NCBI GenBank assembly: GCA_022837595.1
Contig: JALHFX010000001.1
Coordinates: 62,001-126,000, forward strand
DNA: 64,000 bases
Source of the DNA: Propionibacterium sp.
GTDB lineage: Bacteria > Actinomycetota > Actinomycetes > Propionibacteriales > Propionibacteriaceae
Direction of reading: 5' to 3'
The notes beneath the pieces are model-generated. The model saw only the letters and a list, made by a program, of their open reading frames with translations, was not told the DNA's origin and did no database searches. Positions 15,333 to 23,075 of the stretch are shown here, piece after piece; position 1 is the first letter of the stretch; each line of letters begins with the position of its first letter. A program made the position numbers and the translations under genes.

Positions 15333-15884
15333 ATGAAGGCACTGAAGTTTGTCACCGATGTCCGTTCCGATGCCGATTATGCGGACATCCCTGAGCAGGC
15401 CATTTTCGAGATCGACGAGAAGGCTGCGGCCAGGATCGCCGCCTTGTCGCGCATGGTCAGCGCTTCCGAAGCGCACAAGATCGAGGTCTTTGACGCGCGC
15501 ACGGTCTGGCTCAAGGAGGAGGCGAAATCCGATGAGGAGGCCGACGACCCCGAGAACCAGGAACGTGTGGAGCTCGATTCACTGGTCGTGAGCAATGAGG
15601 AGTTCTGGTTCGCTGGATACCTCAAGCACACCAACGTGCGGATTTTCACGGCACGTCAGCGGATCGACTCGCTGCTGAACTACTTTGGCGTCAAGGCAAG
15701 CGAGACCGCCGAGGTCCGCGCCCGCCAGTTCATCGAGTCCATGGCACGGCTGAGCCTGTGGGACTGGTCGAACGAAGCCGGTGAGCCGGTCAACGAGTGC
15801 TCTTCGCCTTCGGACGGCTACGAGGATTCGCATGCTGCGCTTATGACGCTGATCGAAGAGGCTCGCGCCTTGTCCGTGAGTTGA
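15333..15884 (+). CDS. Hypothetical acidic protein
   Basis: A 183-residue protein with an Asp/Glu-rich stretch in the middle (EEAKSDEEADDPENQERVEL) between a mixed N-terminal part and a helical C-terminal part (RQRIDSLLNYFGVKA). No signal peptide, membrane helix or known motif. Single-gene unit between a leader and a terminator. Confidence 0.6.
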   Translation: MKALKFVTDVRSDADYADIPEQAIFEIDEKAAARIAALSRMVSASEAHKIEVFDARTVWLKEEAKSDEEADDPENQERVELDSLVVSNEEFWFAGYLKHTNVRIFTARQRIDSLLNYFGVKASETAEVRARQFIESMARLSLWDWSNEAGEPVNECSSPSDGYEDSHAALMTLIEEARALSVS

Positions 15885-15896
15885 TCTCAGACCCCC

Positions 15897-15923
15897 AACC
15901 GTCGATGCGAGGGCGGTTTTTTT
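15897..15923 (+). terminator. Weak intrinsic terminator
   Basis: AACCG pairs with CGGTT around a 12-nt loop, followed by T7. Shorter than most in the window. Confidence 0.6.
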
Positions 15924-15939
15924 CGCATGTGCCCCGTGT

Positions 15940-15979
15940 CATTCCTCTGGTGCAGTTCTTTCTCATACGAAAAAAGGAG
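15940..15979 (+). promoter_or_regulatory. SD-hairpin leader, weakly paired copy
   Basis: CATTCCTC-TGGTGCAGTTCT and AAGGAG keep the primary motif; only CCT/AGG can pair with the SD. Confidence 0.5.
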
Positions 15980-15985
15980 TTGATC

Positions 15986-16606
15986 ATGTTTTTTGTGATG
16001 GAAAACGGTGGCCTGTACAGCGAGTTTGTTGCGCTTGAGGCCGCGGTGGACATGGCCGAGATGGTCTTTGGCTATGTCGATCCTCAAGGGGAAGCGACTG
16101 TATCGGTCGAAAATGCGGAGGGTAAGTGCGTTGCTGTGTTCACGAACCGCAAGATCATCGGCAGCTTCACAAAACAGGCATGGGGCGGTCGAAAGGGCGA
16201 CGACGCAATCTATGTCGGTACGGAGGAGTTTGATGCAACCGACCATGTTCTGTTGCTCGATCACGCCGAGCTAGTCGCCCTGGTCGACGGAGAGGAGCGT
16301 ACGGACGAGGTCGGCCTGGCGCACTTCGACTGGCGTGGCCCCAGCGAAACTGCTGTGTGCGAGTCGATCTGCGATTACTTCGGCGTGCAGGAGCTCGAAC
16401 AGATCTCACCCGAAGCGCTCTCGTTTGCACGTGCCCGCAGGAGCCCGAAGCCGGCCGTTGAGCAGACGCTGACGTTGAGCATCAAGGTCGATGTCTCGAT
16501 GATCGGCGATGCGACCCTTGAGGATTTCGTCGAAAACCTCGACTACAGCGTGATCTCGAACACCCCTGGGGTTCGGGTTCGCATGACTGAGCTGGTCGAC
16601 GCCTAG
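15986..16606 (+). CDS. Hypothetical protein
   Basis: A 206-residue protein with alternating strands and helices (VDMAEMVFGYVDPQGEATVS; DATDHVLLLDHAELVALVDG). No known motif. The ATG follows AGGAG by 6 nt. It is the last unit before the PRTRC cassette and has its own terminator, so it is probably regulated separately. Confidence 0.6.
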   Translation: MFFVMENGGLYSEFVALEAAVDMAEMVFGYVDPQGEATVSVENAEGKCVAVFTNRKIIGSFTKQAWGGRKGDDAIYVGTEEFDATDHVLLLDHAELVALVDGEERTDEVGLAHFDWRGPSETAVCESICDYFGVQELEQISPEALSFARARRSPKPAVEQTLTLSIKVDVSMIGDATLEDFVENLDYSVISNTPGVRVRMTELVDA

Positions 16607-16624
16607 ACGTTCACCGCCCATCCC

Positions 16625-16667
16625 AAAGCCCGCTTTGCCTCTGTTTTCAGGGGCTGGCGGGCTTTTT
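16625..16667 (+). terminator. Intrinsic terminator
   Basis: AAAGCCCGC pairs with GCGGGCTTT across a 23-nt loop, then T5. The ParB leader starts 14 nt later. Confidence 0.8.
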
Positions 16668-16680
16668 ACATTCAGCTTGA

Positions 16681-16716
16681 TGCATCTCCCGGTTGCAGCA
16701 CTAACCAACCAGGAGA
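16681..16716 (+). promoter_or_regulatory. SD-hairpin leader of the PRTRC parB gene
   Basis: CTCC (16686-16689) and GGTT (16691-16694) pair with AACC (16707-16710) and GGAG (16712-16715), with one C-A mismatch between. Loop GCAGCACTAACC holds the full conserved core. Confidence 0.7.
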
Positions 16717-16721
16717 AGGAA

Positions 16722-18395
16722 ATGCAAACCGTTCAGATCTCGGAAATTGTCGTTGGCAACAACCCGCGGAAGTTCTTTGACCCTGCGGAGATGGAGGAGC
16801 TGACCGCTTCGATCCGCGAGAAGGGGGTCATCCAGCCGATTCTCGTTCGTCCCTTGCTGGACGGCGGGTACCAGGTTGTCGCTGGTGGTCGCCGCTACGC
16901 GGCAGCTAAGGCGGCACATGGGGATGACTACCCCATGCCCGTTGTCATCAAGGATCTGGACGACGATGAAGCCGAAGAACTGGCGCTCATCGAAAACGTT
17001 CAGCGGGCGGACATGTCGCCAGCAGAGGAAGCTGAGGCGGCCGCGAAAATCCTGGCTCGCTCAGAAGGTGATCGGGACGATGCAGCGCGGCGCCTTGGCT
17101 GGAGTCGGGCCACCCTCGACAAACGCCTGGGCCTGATGAACGCCACGGACGCAGTTCGCTCTGCGCTCGCTGAGCGTCGCATCAAGTTGGGCCACGCCGA
17201 GTTGTTGGCGGGTCTTCCGCGACCAAAGCAAGACGCTGTTCTTGGGGCACTTCTCAAGGCTCCCGAGCTTGTCGGTGTCGGTGAGTTCAAGCAGCAAATC
17301 CAGAAGCTCGCCAACGCGTTGTCGACGGCGGTATTCGACAAGACGGAGTGTGCGCAATGCCCCCACAGCAGCGGGAATCAGCAAGCGCTCTTTGGGGAGG
17401 CCGTCGAAGATGGCCATTGCACCAACCGTGAGTGCTGGGACGGAAAGACCGAAGCGGCGCTCGACGAGATTCGCAAAGGGCTTATCGAGGACTTTCCTGA
17501 AGTCAGGATTGTTCGCCCCGGTGAGAACTTCACCGTCATCAAGCTCGTCGCCGAAGGTGGTTCTGGCGTCGGTGATGTTCAGGCTCAGGCCTGCCGTTCC
17601 TGCGGCAAGTTTGGGGCGGCCATCAGCGCGGTGCCCGGCAAGGTGGGCAAGGTCTTCAAGGACTTGTGCTTCGACTCTGCATGTAACGCCGAGAAGGTGA
17701 AGGCGAATCATCAGGCGATCGTTGCAGCCGCTCAACCGGCTCAACCCGCTGCGCCTACCCCGGGAGCAACAACGACTGGCTCAGCGAGCAACACATCGCC
17801 CGCTGCGAAACCTGTAACTCAGAAGAAGGCTGCTGAGGTGCAGGACTCCACGCGGGTCAAGGAGTATCGGGCGAAGGTCTGGCGATCTGCATTGGCCAAG
17901 CACCTCTACATGAATCCCGAAGTTGGGGAGCGTGTTCTGCTTGCCCTTTGCATGAGTGGGGATGCGCGTCACATCAGCGCAACTCAGCTTGGCAAAGCGT
18001 TCGCCAAGCTCACTCAAGGGACGTCGTCCAGTCTGTCTTTGACAGTGGCGCTGACCCAGGTCGGTGAAGCAAGCGACGAGGTTGTCTCCAAGCTGAAGGT
18101 CATGTTGCCGGCCGCAACCGCAGAGGGGCTCGAGGAGCACAAGGTGGTCGCGCTGCTCAACGAGCTGAAGGTGAACCTCGCGGATCACTGGACGCTTAAC
18201 GCCGACTACCTGGGGTTGCTCACCAAGAGTGAGATCAAGGTCGTGGCCGAGCAAATCGGGCTTGCCGCACATATGGGCAAGGATCTGGACAAGGCTCTCG
18301 GGGAGAAGAAGGACGAGTGCGTCAAGAAGCTGTTGGCCGTATCGGGCTTTGACTATGCCGGGAAGCTTCCGGCGAACGTGATGTGGAAGGCGTAA
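16722..18395 (+). CDS. PRTRC system ParB family protein
   Basis: A 557-residue ParB-related protein. ParB/Sulfiredoxin-type core: NNPRKFFDPAEMEELTASI, GVIQPILVRP, VAGGRRYAAAK and ALIENVQRADMSPAEEAEA, then an HTH (DAARRLGWSRATLDKRLGLM). Unusual Cys motifs follow (CAQCPHSSG...CTNRECW and CRSCGKFG...CFDSACN), probably zinc sites, an Ala/Pro/Thr linker and a helical C-terminus. Length and order match the PRTRC ParB subfamily, longer than chromosomal ParB. It probably binds a plasmid site and may use CTP as ParB proteins do. First gene of the cassette. Confidence 0.9.
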   Translation: MQTVQISEIVVGNNPRKFFDPAEMEELTASIREKGVIQPILVRPLLDGGYQVVAGGRRYAAAKAAHGDDYPMPVVIKDLDDDEAEELALIENVQRADMSPAEEAEAAAKILARSEGDRDDAARRLGWSRATLDKRLGLMNATDAVRSALAERRIKLGHAELLAGLPRPKQDAVLGALLKAPELVGVGEFKQQIQKLANALSTAVFDKTECAQCPHSSGNQQALFGEAVEDGHCTNRECWDGKTEAALDEIRKGLIEDFPEVRIVRPGENFTVIKLVAEGGSGVGDVQAQACRSCGKFGAAISAVPGKVGKVFKDLCFDSACNAEKVKANHQAIVAAAQPAQPAAPTPGATTTGSASNTSPAAKPVTQKKAAEVQDSTRVKEYRAKVWRSALAKHLYMNPEVGERVLLALCMSGDARHISATQLGKAFAKLTQGTSSSLSLTVALTQVGEASDEVVSKLKVMLPAATAEGLEEHKVVALLNELKVNLADHWTLNADYLGLLTKSEIKVVAEQIGLAAHMGKDLDKALGEKKDECVKKLLAVSGFDYAGKLPANVMWKA

Positions 18396-18457
18396 CGCCT
18401 TTTTCAATGCAGGAAGGCCTGGTTGCAGGCCAGGCCCTTAAATCAAGGAGAAATGGG

Positions 18458-18934
18458 ATGTTTGAAACGTTGAAGTCGTTCCTGGCGAGCAATACCGCCA
18501 CCCTGATGCTGACGTCAGAGGGTGACCAGATCACCGTCACGGTGATCCCAAAACCCAAAGCGGAAGGTGATCCGGCGCTGAAGACGCCCCTGGTGATCTC
18601 CGGCACCACTGCGGAGCTCGACGAGGGCTTTGCCGGTGTGCTGGCGGGCTACGTGAGTGCTCACAAGAGCCTTGCAGAGCAGCTGGCCGAAACCCAAGCG
18701 GTCCTGGATCGCGCAAAGAAGGAAAGCGCGGCCAAGGCGGTCAAGGGGGCACCCAAGGCAGCAGGGCCCAAAGCGGTGACGCTCGATGAGCTCACTGACG
18801 AAGGCGATGAGGACGTCGATGGTGATGCTGAGGAAGTGGGTGAGGCGCAAGCCAAGCCTGCGGCTGTTCAACAACCAGTTGCCAAGGCCAAGACGGAAGT
18901 CTCTTCCGCGCTTGACCTGGCCAGCCTGCTTTAA
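18458..18934 (+). CDS. PRTRC system protein E
   Basis: A 158-residue protein following ParB, in the position and size of PRTRC protein E. The N-terminal domain is beta-rich (DQITVTVIPKPKAEGD, TPLVISGTTAEL), then a Lys/Ala-rich helix and an acidic linker, ending SSALDLASLL, a hydrophobic C-terminal tip. AAGGAG precedes the ATG by 9 nt; a second ATG 5 nt earlier is out of frame. GGCCTG/CAGGCC just upstream forms a small hairpin. Biochemical role unknown. Confidence 0.75.
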   Translation: MFETLKSFLASNTATLMLTSEGDQITVTVIPKPKAEGDPALKTPLVISGTTAELDEGFAGVLAGYVSAHKSLAEQLAETQAVLDRAKKESAAKAVKGAPKAAGPKAVTLDELTDEGDEDVDGDAEEVGEAQAKPAAVQQPVAKAKTEVSSALDLASLL

Positions 18935-18943
18935 GGGGGCGTC

Positions 18944-19153
18944 ATGGCGATCCAAGTTGAAGAAGCCGTTCGCGAGTTCCACTACAACGGAACCTGTCTT
19001 GGTGATCCGGGTAAGGGGATGTCGGTAAATCAGGTTCGGGATCTTTACTCCGCAACCTTCCCGGAGCTCACAAGCGCGGTGGTCGAAGGGCCGACGCGAA
19101 AGGGGAACAGGTTGATCTACGAATTCCGGCGTGCAGCAGGCACAAAGGGGTGA
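18944..19153 (+). CDS. PRTRC system protein C (ubiquitin-like)
   Basis: A 69-residue protein of the PRTRC C type, described as a prokaryotic ubiquitin-like (beta-grasp) family. It shows strand-helix-strand order (REFHYNGTCLGDPG, VNQVRDLYSATFPEL, SAVVEGPTRKGNRLIYEFR) and ends in AGTKG, so the last residue is Gly as needed for E1-type activation, though there is no Gly-Gly. E1-, E2- and JAB-like partners follow in the same cassette. Start 9 nt after the E stop. Confidence 0.8.
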   Translation: MAIQVEEAVREFHYNGTCLGDPGKGMSVNQVRDLYSATFPELTSAVVEGPTRKGNRLIYEFRRAAGTKG

Positions 19154-19210
19154 TTTATGAGTTCGCTGAAGGATAGGCTTGAGGCCATCTCCAAAGGCGA
19201 AATCATCGAG

Positions 19211-19243
19211 ACGGGAAGCACAGTTTCTGTGCTTCCCGTTTTT
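19211..19243 (+). terminator. Strong terminator between PRTRC C and F
   Basis: ACGGGAAGCACAG pairs perfectly with CTGTGCTTCCCGT over a TTT loop, then T5. It splits the cassette after ParB-E-C. A 69-codon open frame (19157-19366) runs through it with a fair SD, so this could be a leader-peptide attenuator; the frame itself is not supported as a gene. Confidence 0.8.
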
Positions 19244-19263
19244 AATGATAAGGAGATGACGAA

Positions 19264-20355
19264 ATGCGTTGCCGCACTTTTGCAGTTAGTCGAAAGCTCA
19301 CAGAGGAGTTCGGCGTCAGCGGTTCGGCTCCGGCCCCCGTCCAACGCCATTCACATGATCCTCTGAGGCTGCCCAGAAGCTGCGCGGCCCCTGGTGCTTA
19401 TGTTGAGCATGCATCCGAGGGGTTGCCGTTGGCCAATCTTGCCTTGGCGTTGTACGACGAGGGCCTTGTTACCGAGAAAGACTCCGAGGAACGGTTGCCC
19501 GAGCTTGTAAAGGTGGGTTTGAAGCGTCTGATGGAAGCGGTCTTGGGTGATCTTGTTTTTGTTGCACCTCTGGACCTGGCCGTTTCAAGCACGCTGAGTG
19601 GATGCGAAGGGTATTCGGTCGAGGAAGGTGAGCATGTTCCCCAGACCTATTGGTTGGCTCTTGAGCTCAACCCCGACTTGGAGACCTGTCTGGTCGGAAG
19701 CCGGCTGCTCGCACTCGAGGAATCGGTCCCAGGTTTGGGTAGGACTGCACTTGAGGTAGCGCAGACAGCAGGGGCTAGAACGGCGGGTTGCTGGTCACCG
19801 CTTTTCGTTCAAGAACTGGCCTCGTACATCTACTGGCGGGGAGCGTCTTCCCAGGAGGAATGGATCGAAGAGCTCGAGAGTTCGGGAGAAGACCCCGAGG
19901 AATACAGTTTCTCACCGGAGCAGTATGAGGACGGGTTCCCGGTCGATTGGGCGATCTCTACGAAAAGGGTGCTCGATGGTTTCTCTCTTATCCAGGCGCT
20001 TGATCATCCAGATCCCACGGTCGGGGATGTTGCCGAAAAATTGTGCGAGGTGATCCGGTTAATGGATCAGGGGGCGATGTTTCCCGGTGCGCAGGAGACA
20101 GATCGCGAGCCGGTATATCGCGGTGCTCTGATTCGTTGGGATGGGGACGATCCTGTCCAGCAGGTCATTGATGACCATATCGAGTATGCCAATCAAGGTT
20201 GTGACGGATACACCACCTTGTGCTCGGTATGGGACGTGAAGATCACGCGAGAAGCCTTTGCGGAGTGGCTCAAGCGCTACCGCTTGGGTCTGCAACTTTA
20301 CAAATCGCTCGACCAGCTTCTTGTCATGCTGCATACGTGCGAAAAGGAGGAATAA
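19264..20355 (+). CDS. PRTRC system protein F
   Basis: A 363-residue protein in the position and size of PRTRC protein F. Recognisable blocks are GLPLANLALALYDEGL, DLVFVAPLDLAVSS, YWLALELNPDLETC and the C-terminal AFAEWLKRYRLGLQLYKSLD. AAGGAG lies 8 nt before the ATG. The first about 45 residues look poorly structured, so a later start is possible. It sits directly downstream of a strong terminator. Function unknown; the stop abuts the next ATG. Confidence 0.75.
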   Translation: MRCRTFAVSRKLTEEFGVSGSAPAPVQRHSHDPLRLPRSCAAPGAYVEHASEGLPLANLALALYDEGLVTEKDSEERLPELVKVGLKRLMEAVLGDLVFVAPLDLAVSSTLSGCEGYSVEEGEHVPQTYWLALELNPDLETCLVGSRLLALEESVPGLGRTALEVAQTAGARTAGCWSPLFVQELASYIYWRGASSQEEWIEELESSGEDPEEYSFSPEQYEDGFPVDWAISTKRVLDGFSLIQALDHPDPTVGDVAEKLCEVIRLMDQGAMFPGAQETDREPVYRGALIRWDGDDPVQQVIDDHIEYANQGCDGYTTLCSVWDVKITREAFAEWLKRYRLGLQLYKSLDQLLVMLHTCEKEE

Positions 20356-21075
20356 ATGCAAGTCAGCGTCAACACCGAAGAGGTGCCATACCGGGCCTCG
20401 CACGCGATCCTGCTCTACGGGCAGCATCGTCCAGGTTATGCCTCAGTGCATGACGTGGAGGTGGATTCATCGGGGGAGCTTTCGATTGAAGCTGGTGTGC
20501 CGGCAACAGTCGACGGTTTGAGGAAAATGTTTGACTCCCTCGATCCGTCCAGAAGCGCTCGGCCTGTCTTCCTCGAGCCGAACATCCTGTCGCAAGGACC
20601 CGGATGGCTTGTATGGTGGATGAGGCCTCAAACACGACGTGTCTGGTTCGAAAGCAAAGAAATCCAGGTCGAGACAGCAGATGTTCCGCATCCCGGCCTG
20701 GTGTTTGCTGTCACAAGCCGCCAATGGCGAGTTTTTGCTGTTAAAGGCAAGTCCAGACCTCGGCCAGGAACCAAGCTCTATCAGGCGCCCTACTGGAACG
20801 TCTGGAAGGGTGGTGGCATCTGCGTGGGCTCTGCACAGACACCAAGTGCAGGCGTCCAGGCCGATCCGGCGGACTGGGAGGAGAGCTTCTTCTCGAGCCG
20901 TTTCTCGCATCCGAACATCCATGAGCAGAACTTGCTTGTGAAGTACAGGGGCGGTTCCGCGAAGTTCTGGAACGCGATGCTCAAGGGGAAATTCAAGGCC
21001 TTTCCGCTGGATACGCTTGTGCCAACAGAACTGACCGTCAGGGATGTTCTGGCTCAGATCGGGAGGGATGTTTGA
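20356..21075 (+). CDS. PRTRC system protein B (E2-like)
   Basis: A 239-residue protein of the PRTRC B family, assigned in the literature to a prokaryotic E2-like fold. HPGLVFAVTSRQWRVFAVKG followed by APYWNVWKGGGICVG resembles the region around the catalytic Cys of E2 enzymes (HPNI..GGICLD), and the Cys is present here. It would carry an activated Ubl between the ThiF-like E1 and a target. GGAGGAATAA precedes the ATG, adjacent to the stop of F. Confidence 0.75.
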   Translation: MQVSVNTEEVPYRASHAILLYGQHRPGYASVHDVEVDSSGELSIEAGVPATVDGLRKMFDSLDPSRSARPVFLEPNILSQGPGWLVWWMRPQTRRVWFESKEIQVETADVPHPGLVFAVTSRQWRVFAVKGKSRPRPGTKLYQAPYWNVWKGGGICVGSAQTPSAGVQADPADWEESFFSSRFSHPNIHEQNLLVKYRGGSAKFWNAMLKGKFKAFPLDTLVPTELTVRDVLAQIGRDV

Positions 21076-21743
21076 TGGACCCTCGAGATGCGGCGTTACA
21101 GGCCCTCACGCCCACCGTGATGGTGCCGCGGTTCGGTGAGTTCGAACCGCTGGCCCAGCCAGGGCATCGTTTTCTGGCAGGGCAGAACGGGGACTGGCTT
21201 GAGGTGCGTCGAGCGTGGCTGTATGCACGTATGCCGCTCACAAAGGCTTCTTCTGTGGTGAAGCCATACGGCACGGTCACTGCCAGTCTGGAGTGGATGT
21301 GTCCGCCGATCCCGCTTGCGCTGTTTGAGCGTTTTGCAGGAATGGCGAGAGAAAGCTGTCCGCTCGAGGCGGCCGGCTGGATCACCTGGAACGAAGTCAG
21401 CAACGAGTTCGCTTTCCGAGAAGTGGGGGTGCGAGAAGCTTCGGCTTCTCGTATCCACTTTGACAGGCCACGCTTGGGAGAAGGGGAGCATCTGGTTGTT
21501 GATCTGCACTCGCATGGCCGGTCGTCGGCGTTCTTTTCCGGCACCGATGACGAGGACGACAGAGGGGAGGTCAAACTTTCCGTGGTATTGGGTCGTTGTG
21601 ACCAGAAGTTGGTTACGGCCCAGCGGCTCTGCCTGATGGGGATGTTCGTTCCAATGCAACTGGCCTCAGCCGTCGATGGATTGATGTTCAAGCCCGCGCC
21701 CGTTGAGGAGCCGCGAACCTTTGTGGCCGATGCCTTGGTGTAA
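21075..21743 (+). CDS. PRTRC system protein A (JAB/JAMM peptidase)
   Basis: A 222-residue protein with a complete JAMM metalloprotease signature: Glu in SCPLEAAGWITW, then DLHSHGRSSAFFSGTDDED, which fits H-x-H-x7-S-x2-D exactly. A zinc-dependent isopeptidase removing or maturing the ubiquitin-like protein C is the natural role. It overlaps the B stop by one base (TGATG). TTG at 21072 is a less likely start. Confidence 0.85.
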   Translation: MDPRDAALQALTPTVMVPRFGEFEPLAQPGHRFLAGQNGDWLEVRRAWLYARMPLTKASSVVKPYGTVTASLEWMCPPIPLALFERFAGMARESCPLEAAGWITWNEVSNEFAFREVGVREASASRIHFDRPRLGEGEHLVVDLHSHGRSSAFFSGTDDEDDRGEVKLSVVLGRCDQKLVTAQRLCLMGMFVPMQLASAVDGLMFKPAPVEEPRTFVADALV

Positions 21744-21768
21744 AGCCTGTATCGAGCCGACCATAACC

Positions 21769-21797
21769 GCCACCTCTCGTTGAGAGGTGGCTTTTTT
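21769..21797 (+). terminator. Strong intrinsic terminator
   Basis: GCCACCTCTC pairs with GAGAGGTGGC over GTT, then T6. The ThiF leader starts 14 nt later, so ThiF needs its own promoter or read-through. Confidence 0.92.
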
Positions 21798-21810
21798 ACG
21801 CCCCGCGCTT

Positions 21811-21846
21811 CTGCATTTCCCCATGCAGTCATTACACATGGAGAGA
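21811..21846 (+). promoter_or_regulatory. SD-hairpin leader, covarying stem
   Basis: CCATG (21821-21825) pairs with CATGG (21837-21841); TTC/GAG pairs continue outward over one mismatch. The loop is CAGTCATTACA. The stem differs from the standard but remains complementary to the SD region. Confidence 0.7.
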
Positions 21847-21849
21847 AAA

Positions 21850-22641
21850 ATGGAGCATTTCATCAACCCTGACCTGTTGCAACGAAAAGCTCGAATCGTC
21901 GTCATCGGCGCTGGCGGTACTGGGAGTCATGTCATCAACGGCCTTGTGCAGCTTCATACGGCCTTGCTTGCGCTCGGTCACCCAGGCGGCCTTCACGTTA
22001 CCGCGTTCGACGACGACACCGTGTCGGAATCCAACGTCGGCCGCCAGGCGTTTGTGCGGTCCGATATTGGCGCCAACAAGGCGTCGGTGCTGATCAATCG
22101 ACTCAACCAAGCCTTCGGGCTTGACTGGGATGCGTACCCGCATCGTCTTGAGATTTGCGAAGAGGGGCGATTGCGGATGCGACCGGATCTCGTCATCGGG
22201 TGCGTCGATAACCGGCTTGCCAGAAAAGCGATCGCAAAAACCTTCGATTACGGTTACTGGATGGATATCGGAAACAACCAGAACGATGGTCAAGTCATCT
22301 TGGGCGAATTTGGGGAGCGACCATACGTCACATTCCGAGGAACAACACGACTCAGGCTGCCGACGGTTGCAGATCTGCTGCCCGAGGCCGTCGATGACAA
22401 GCTGGATGCCACCGATGACCAGCCTAGCTGTTCGCTTGTCGAGGCGCTCGAGAAGCAATCGTTGTTCATCAACCGCGCGATGGCTCTGCACGGATTGAAC
22501 CTTCTCTGGAAGCTATTCCGTACCGCACGCCTGGAAGCCCACGGCGTTTTCGTCAATCTCGCGACTGACAGAACCTCGCCGCTTCTGATCGGCCCTGACA
22601 CGTGGGGGCGATTCGGCTATCAGGTCAAAGAGGCTGCTTAG
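21850..22641 (+). CDS. PRTRC system ThiF family protein (E1-like)
   Basis: A 263-residue adenylating enzyme: nucleotide loop VVIGAGGTGSHVI, the D-D-T-V-S-x-S-N-x-GRQ segment, IGANKASV, and GCVDNRLARKAI. DQPSCSLVEAL places a Cys where E1 enzymes have the catalytic Cys. It should adenylate the C-terminus of a ubiquitin-like partner (protein C) and pass it to protein B. An in-frame ATG 12 nt upstream is an alternative. Alone between a terminator and the next unit. Confidence 0.88.
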   Translation: MEHFINPDLLQRKARIVVIGAGGTGSHVINGLVQLHTALLALGHPGGLHVTAFDDDTVSESNVGRQAFVRSDIGANKASVLINRLNQAFGLDWDAYPHRLEICEEGRLRMRPDLVIGCVDNRLARKAIAKTFDYGYWMDIGNNQNDGQVILGEFGERPYVTFRGTTRLRLPTVADLLPEAVDDKLDATDDQPSCSLVEALEKQSLFINRAMALHGLNLLWKLFRTARLEAHGVFVNLATDRTSPLLIGPDTWGRFGYQVKEAA

Positions 22642-22663
22642 GCTGCTTTGACTCGGCCCATAC

Positions 22664-22702
22664 CGCCGCTCTCTCCTACACGGGGAAGAGCGGCGTTTTC
22701 TT
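22664..22702 (+). terminator. Intrinsic terminator
   Basis: CGCCGCTC pairs with GAGCGGCG, followed by TTTTCTT. Confidence 0.78.
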
Positions 22703-22714
22703 ATGGGGCGCGAG

Positions 22715-22758
22715 GTATCTCACCGGCGCAGCACGTCAACTACCGTCCTTCAAGGAGA
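22715..22758 (+). promoter_or_regulatory. SD-hairpin leader, divergent copy
   Basis: GTATCTC, GCAG, GTCAAC and AAGGAGA appear in order with a longer loop. CCGG near 22723 and CCG near 22743 allow only a short helix. Confidence 0.5.
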
Positions 22759-22763
22759 ATGAA

Positions 22764-22949
22764 ATGCACCCCGACAACTGGCGCAACAACGCCATCCAGT
22801 TTCCTCGCCTGATCTCAGAAATCCTGGCAACGCAAGAGATCGACCTGGAGCTTCTTGCGCAATCGATGGACCTTGCCATCGAGGACGTAGAAGAGTTGTT
22901 TGATCGAGCAGACGCCATTTGGCAGGAGATCAAGGCGCCATCGGCCTGA
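22764..22949 (+). CDS. Small hypothetical protein
   Basis: 61 residues, acidic and helical (LATQEIDLELLAQSMDLAIE), like a small helix-turn-helix or adaptor, but with no certain motif. AAGGAG lies 7 nt upstream of the ATG. Single-gene unit between leader and terminator. Confidence 0.55.
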   Translation: MHPDNWRNNAIQFPRLISEILATQEIDLELLAQSMDLAIEDVEELFDRADAIWQEIKAPSA

Positions 22950-22965
22950 ACTCCATCGATACCCC

Positions 22966-22989
22966 AACCGCCCCCTGGGCGGTTTTTCT
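22966..22989 (+). terminator. Intrinsic terminator
   Basis: AACCGCCC pairs with GGGCGGTT over a CCT loop, then T5. Confidence 0.88.
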
Positions 22990-23032
22990 TCGCCCGTAGG
23001 GTGCGTGTGCCGCGTTTCACCCCTCCATGCGC

Positions 23033-23069
23033 GCATCTCCTCCCACGCAGATCAACAACTTTGGAGGTG
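23033..23069 (+). promoter_or_regulatory. SD-hairpin leader
   Basis: CCTCC (23039-23043) pairs with GGAGG (23063-23067), and A45-T61 extends it. The loop contains CGCAGATCAACAAC. Confidence 0.65.
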
Positions 23070-23075
23070 GTGAAA

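Noticed and set aside
19157..19366. 69-codon frame between PRTRC C and F
   Set aside because: It runs through a strong terminator hairpin and overlaps protein F by 100 bases in another frame; not enough to call a gene.
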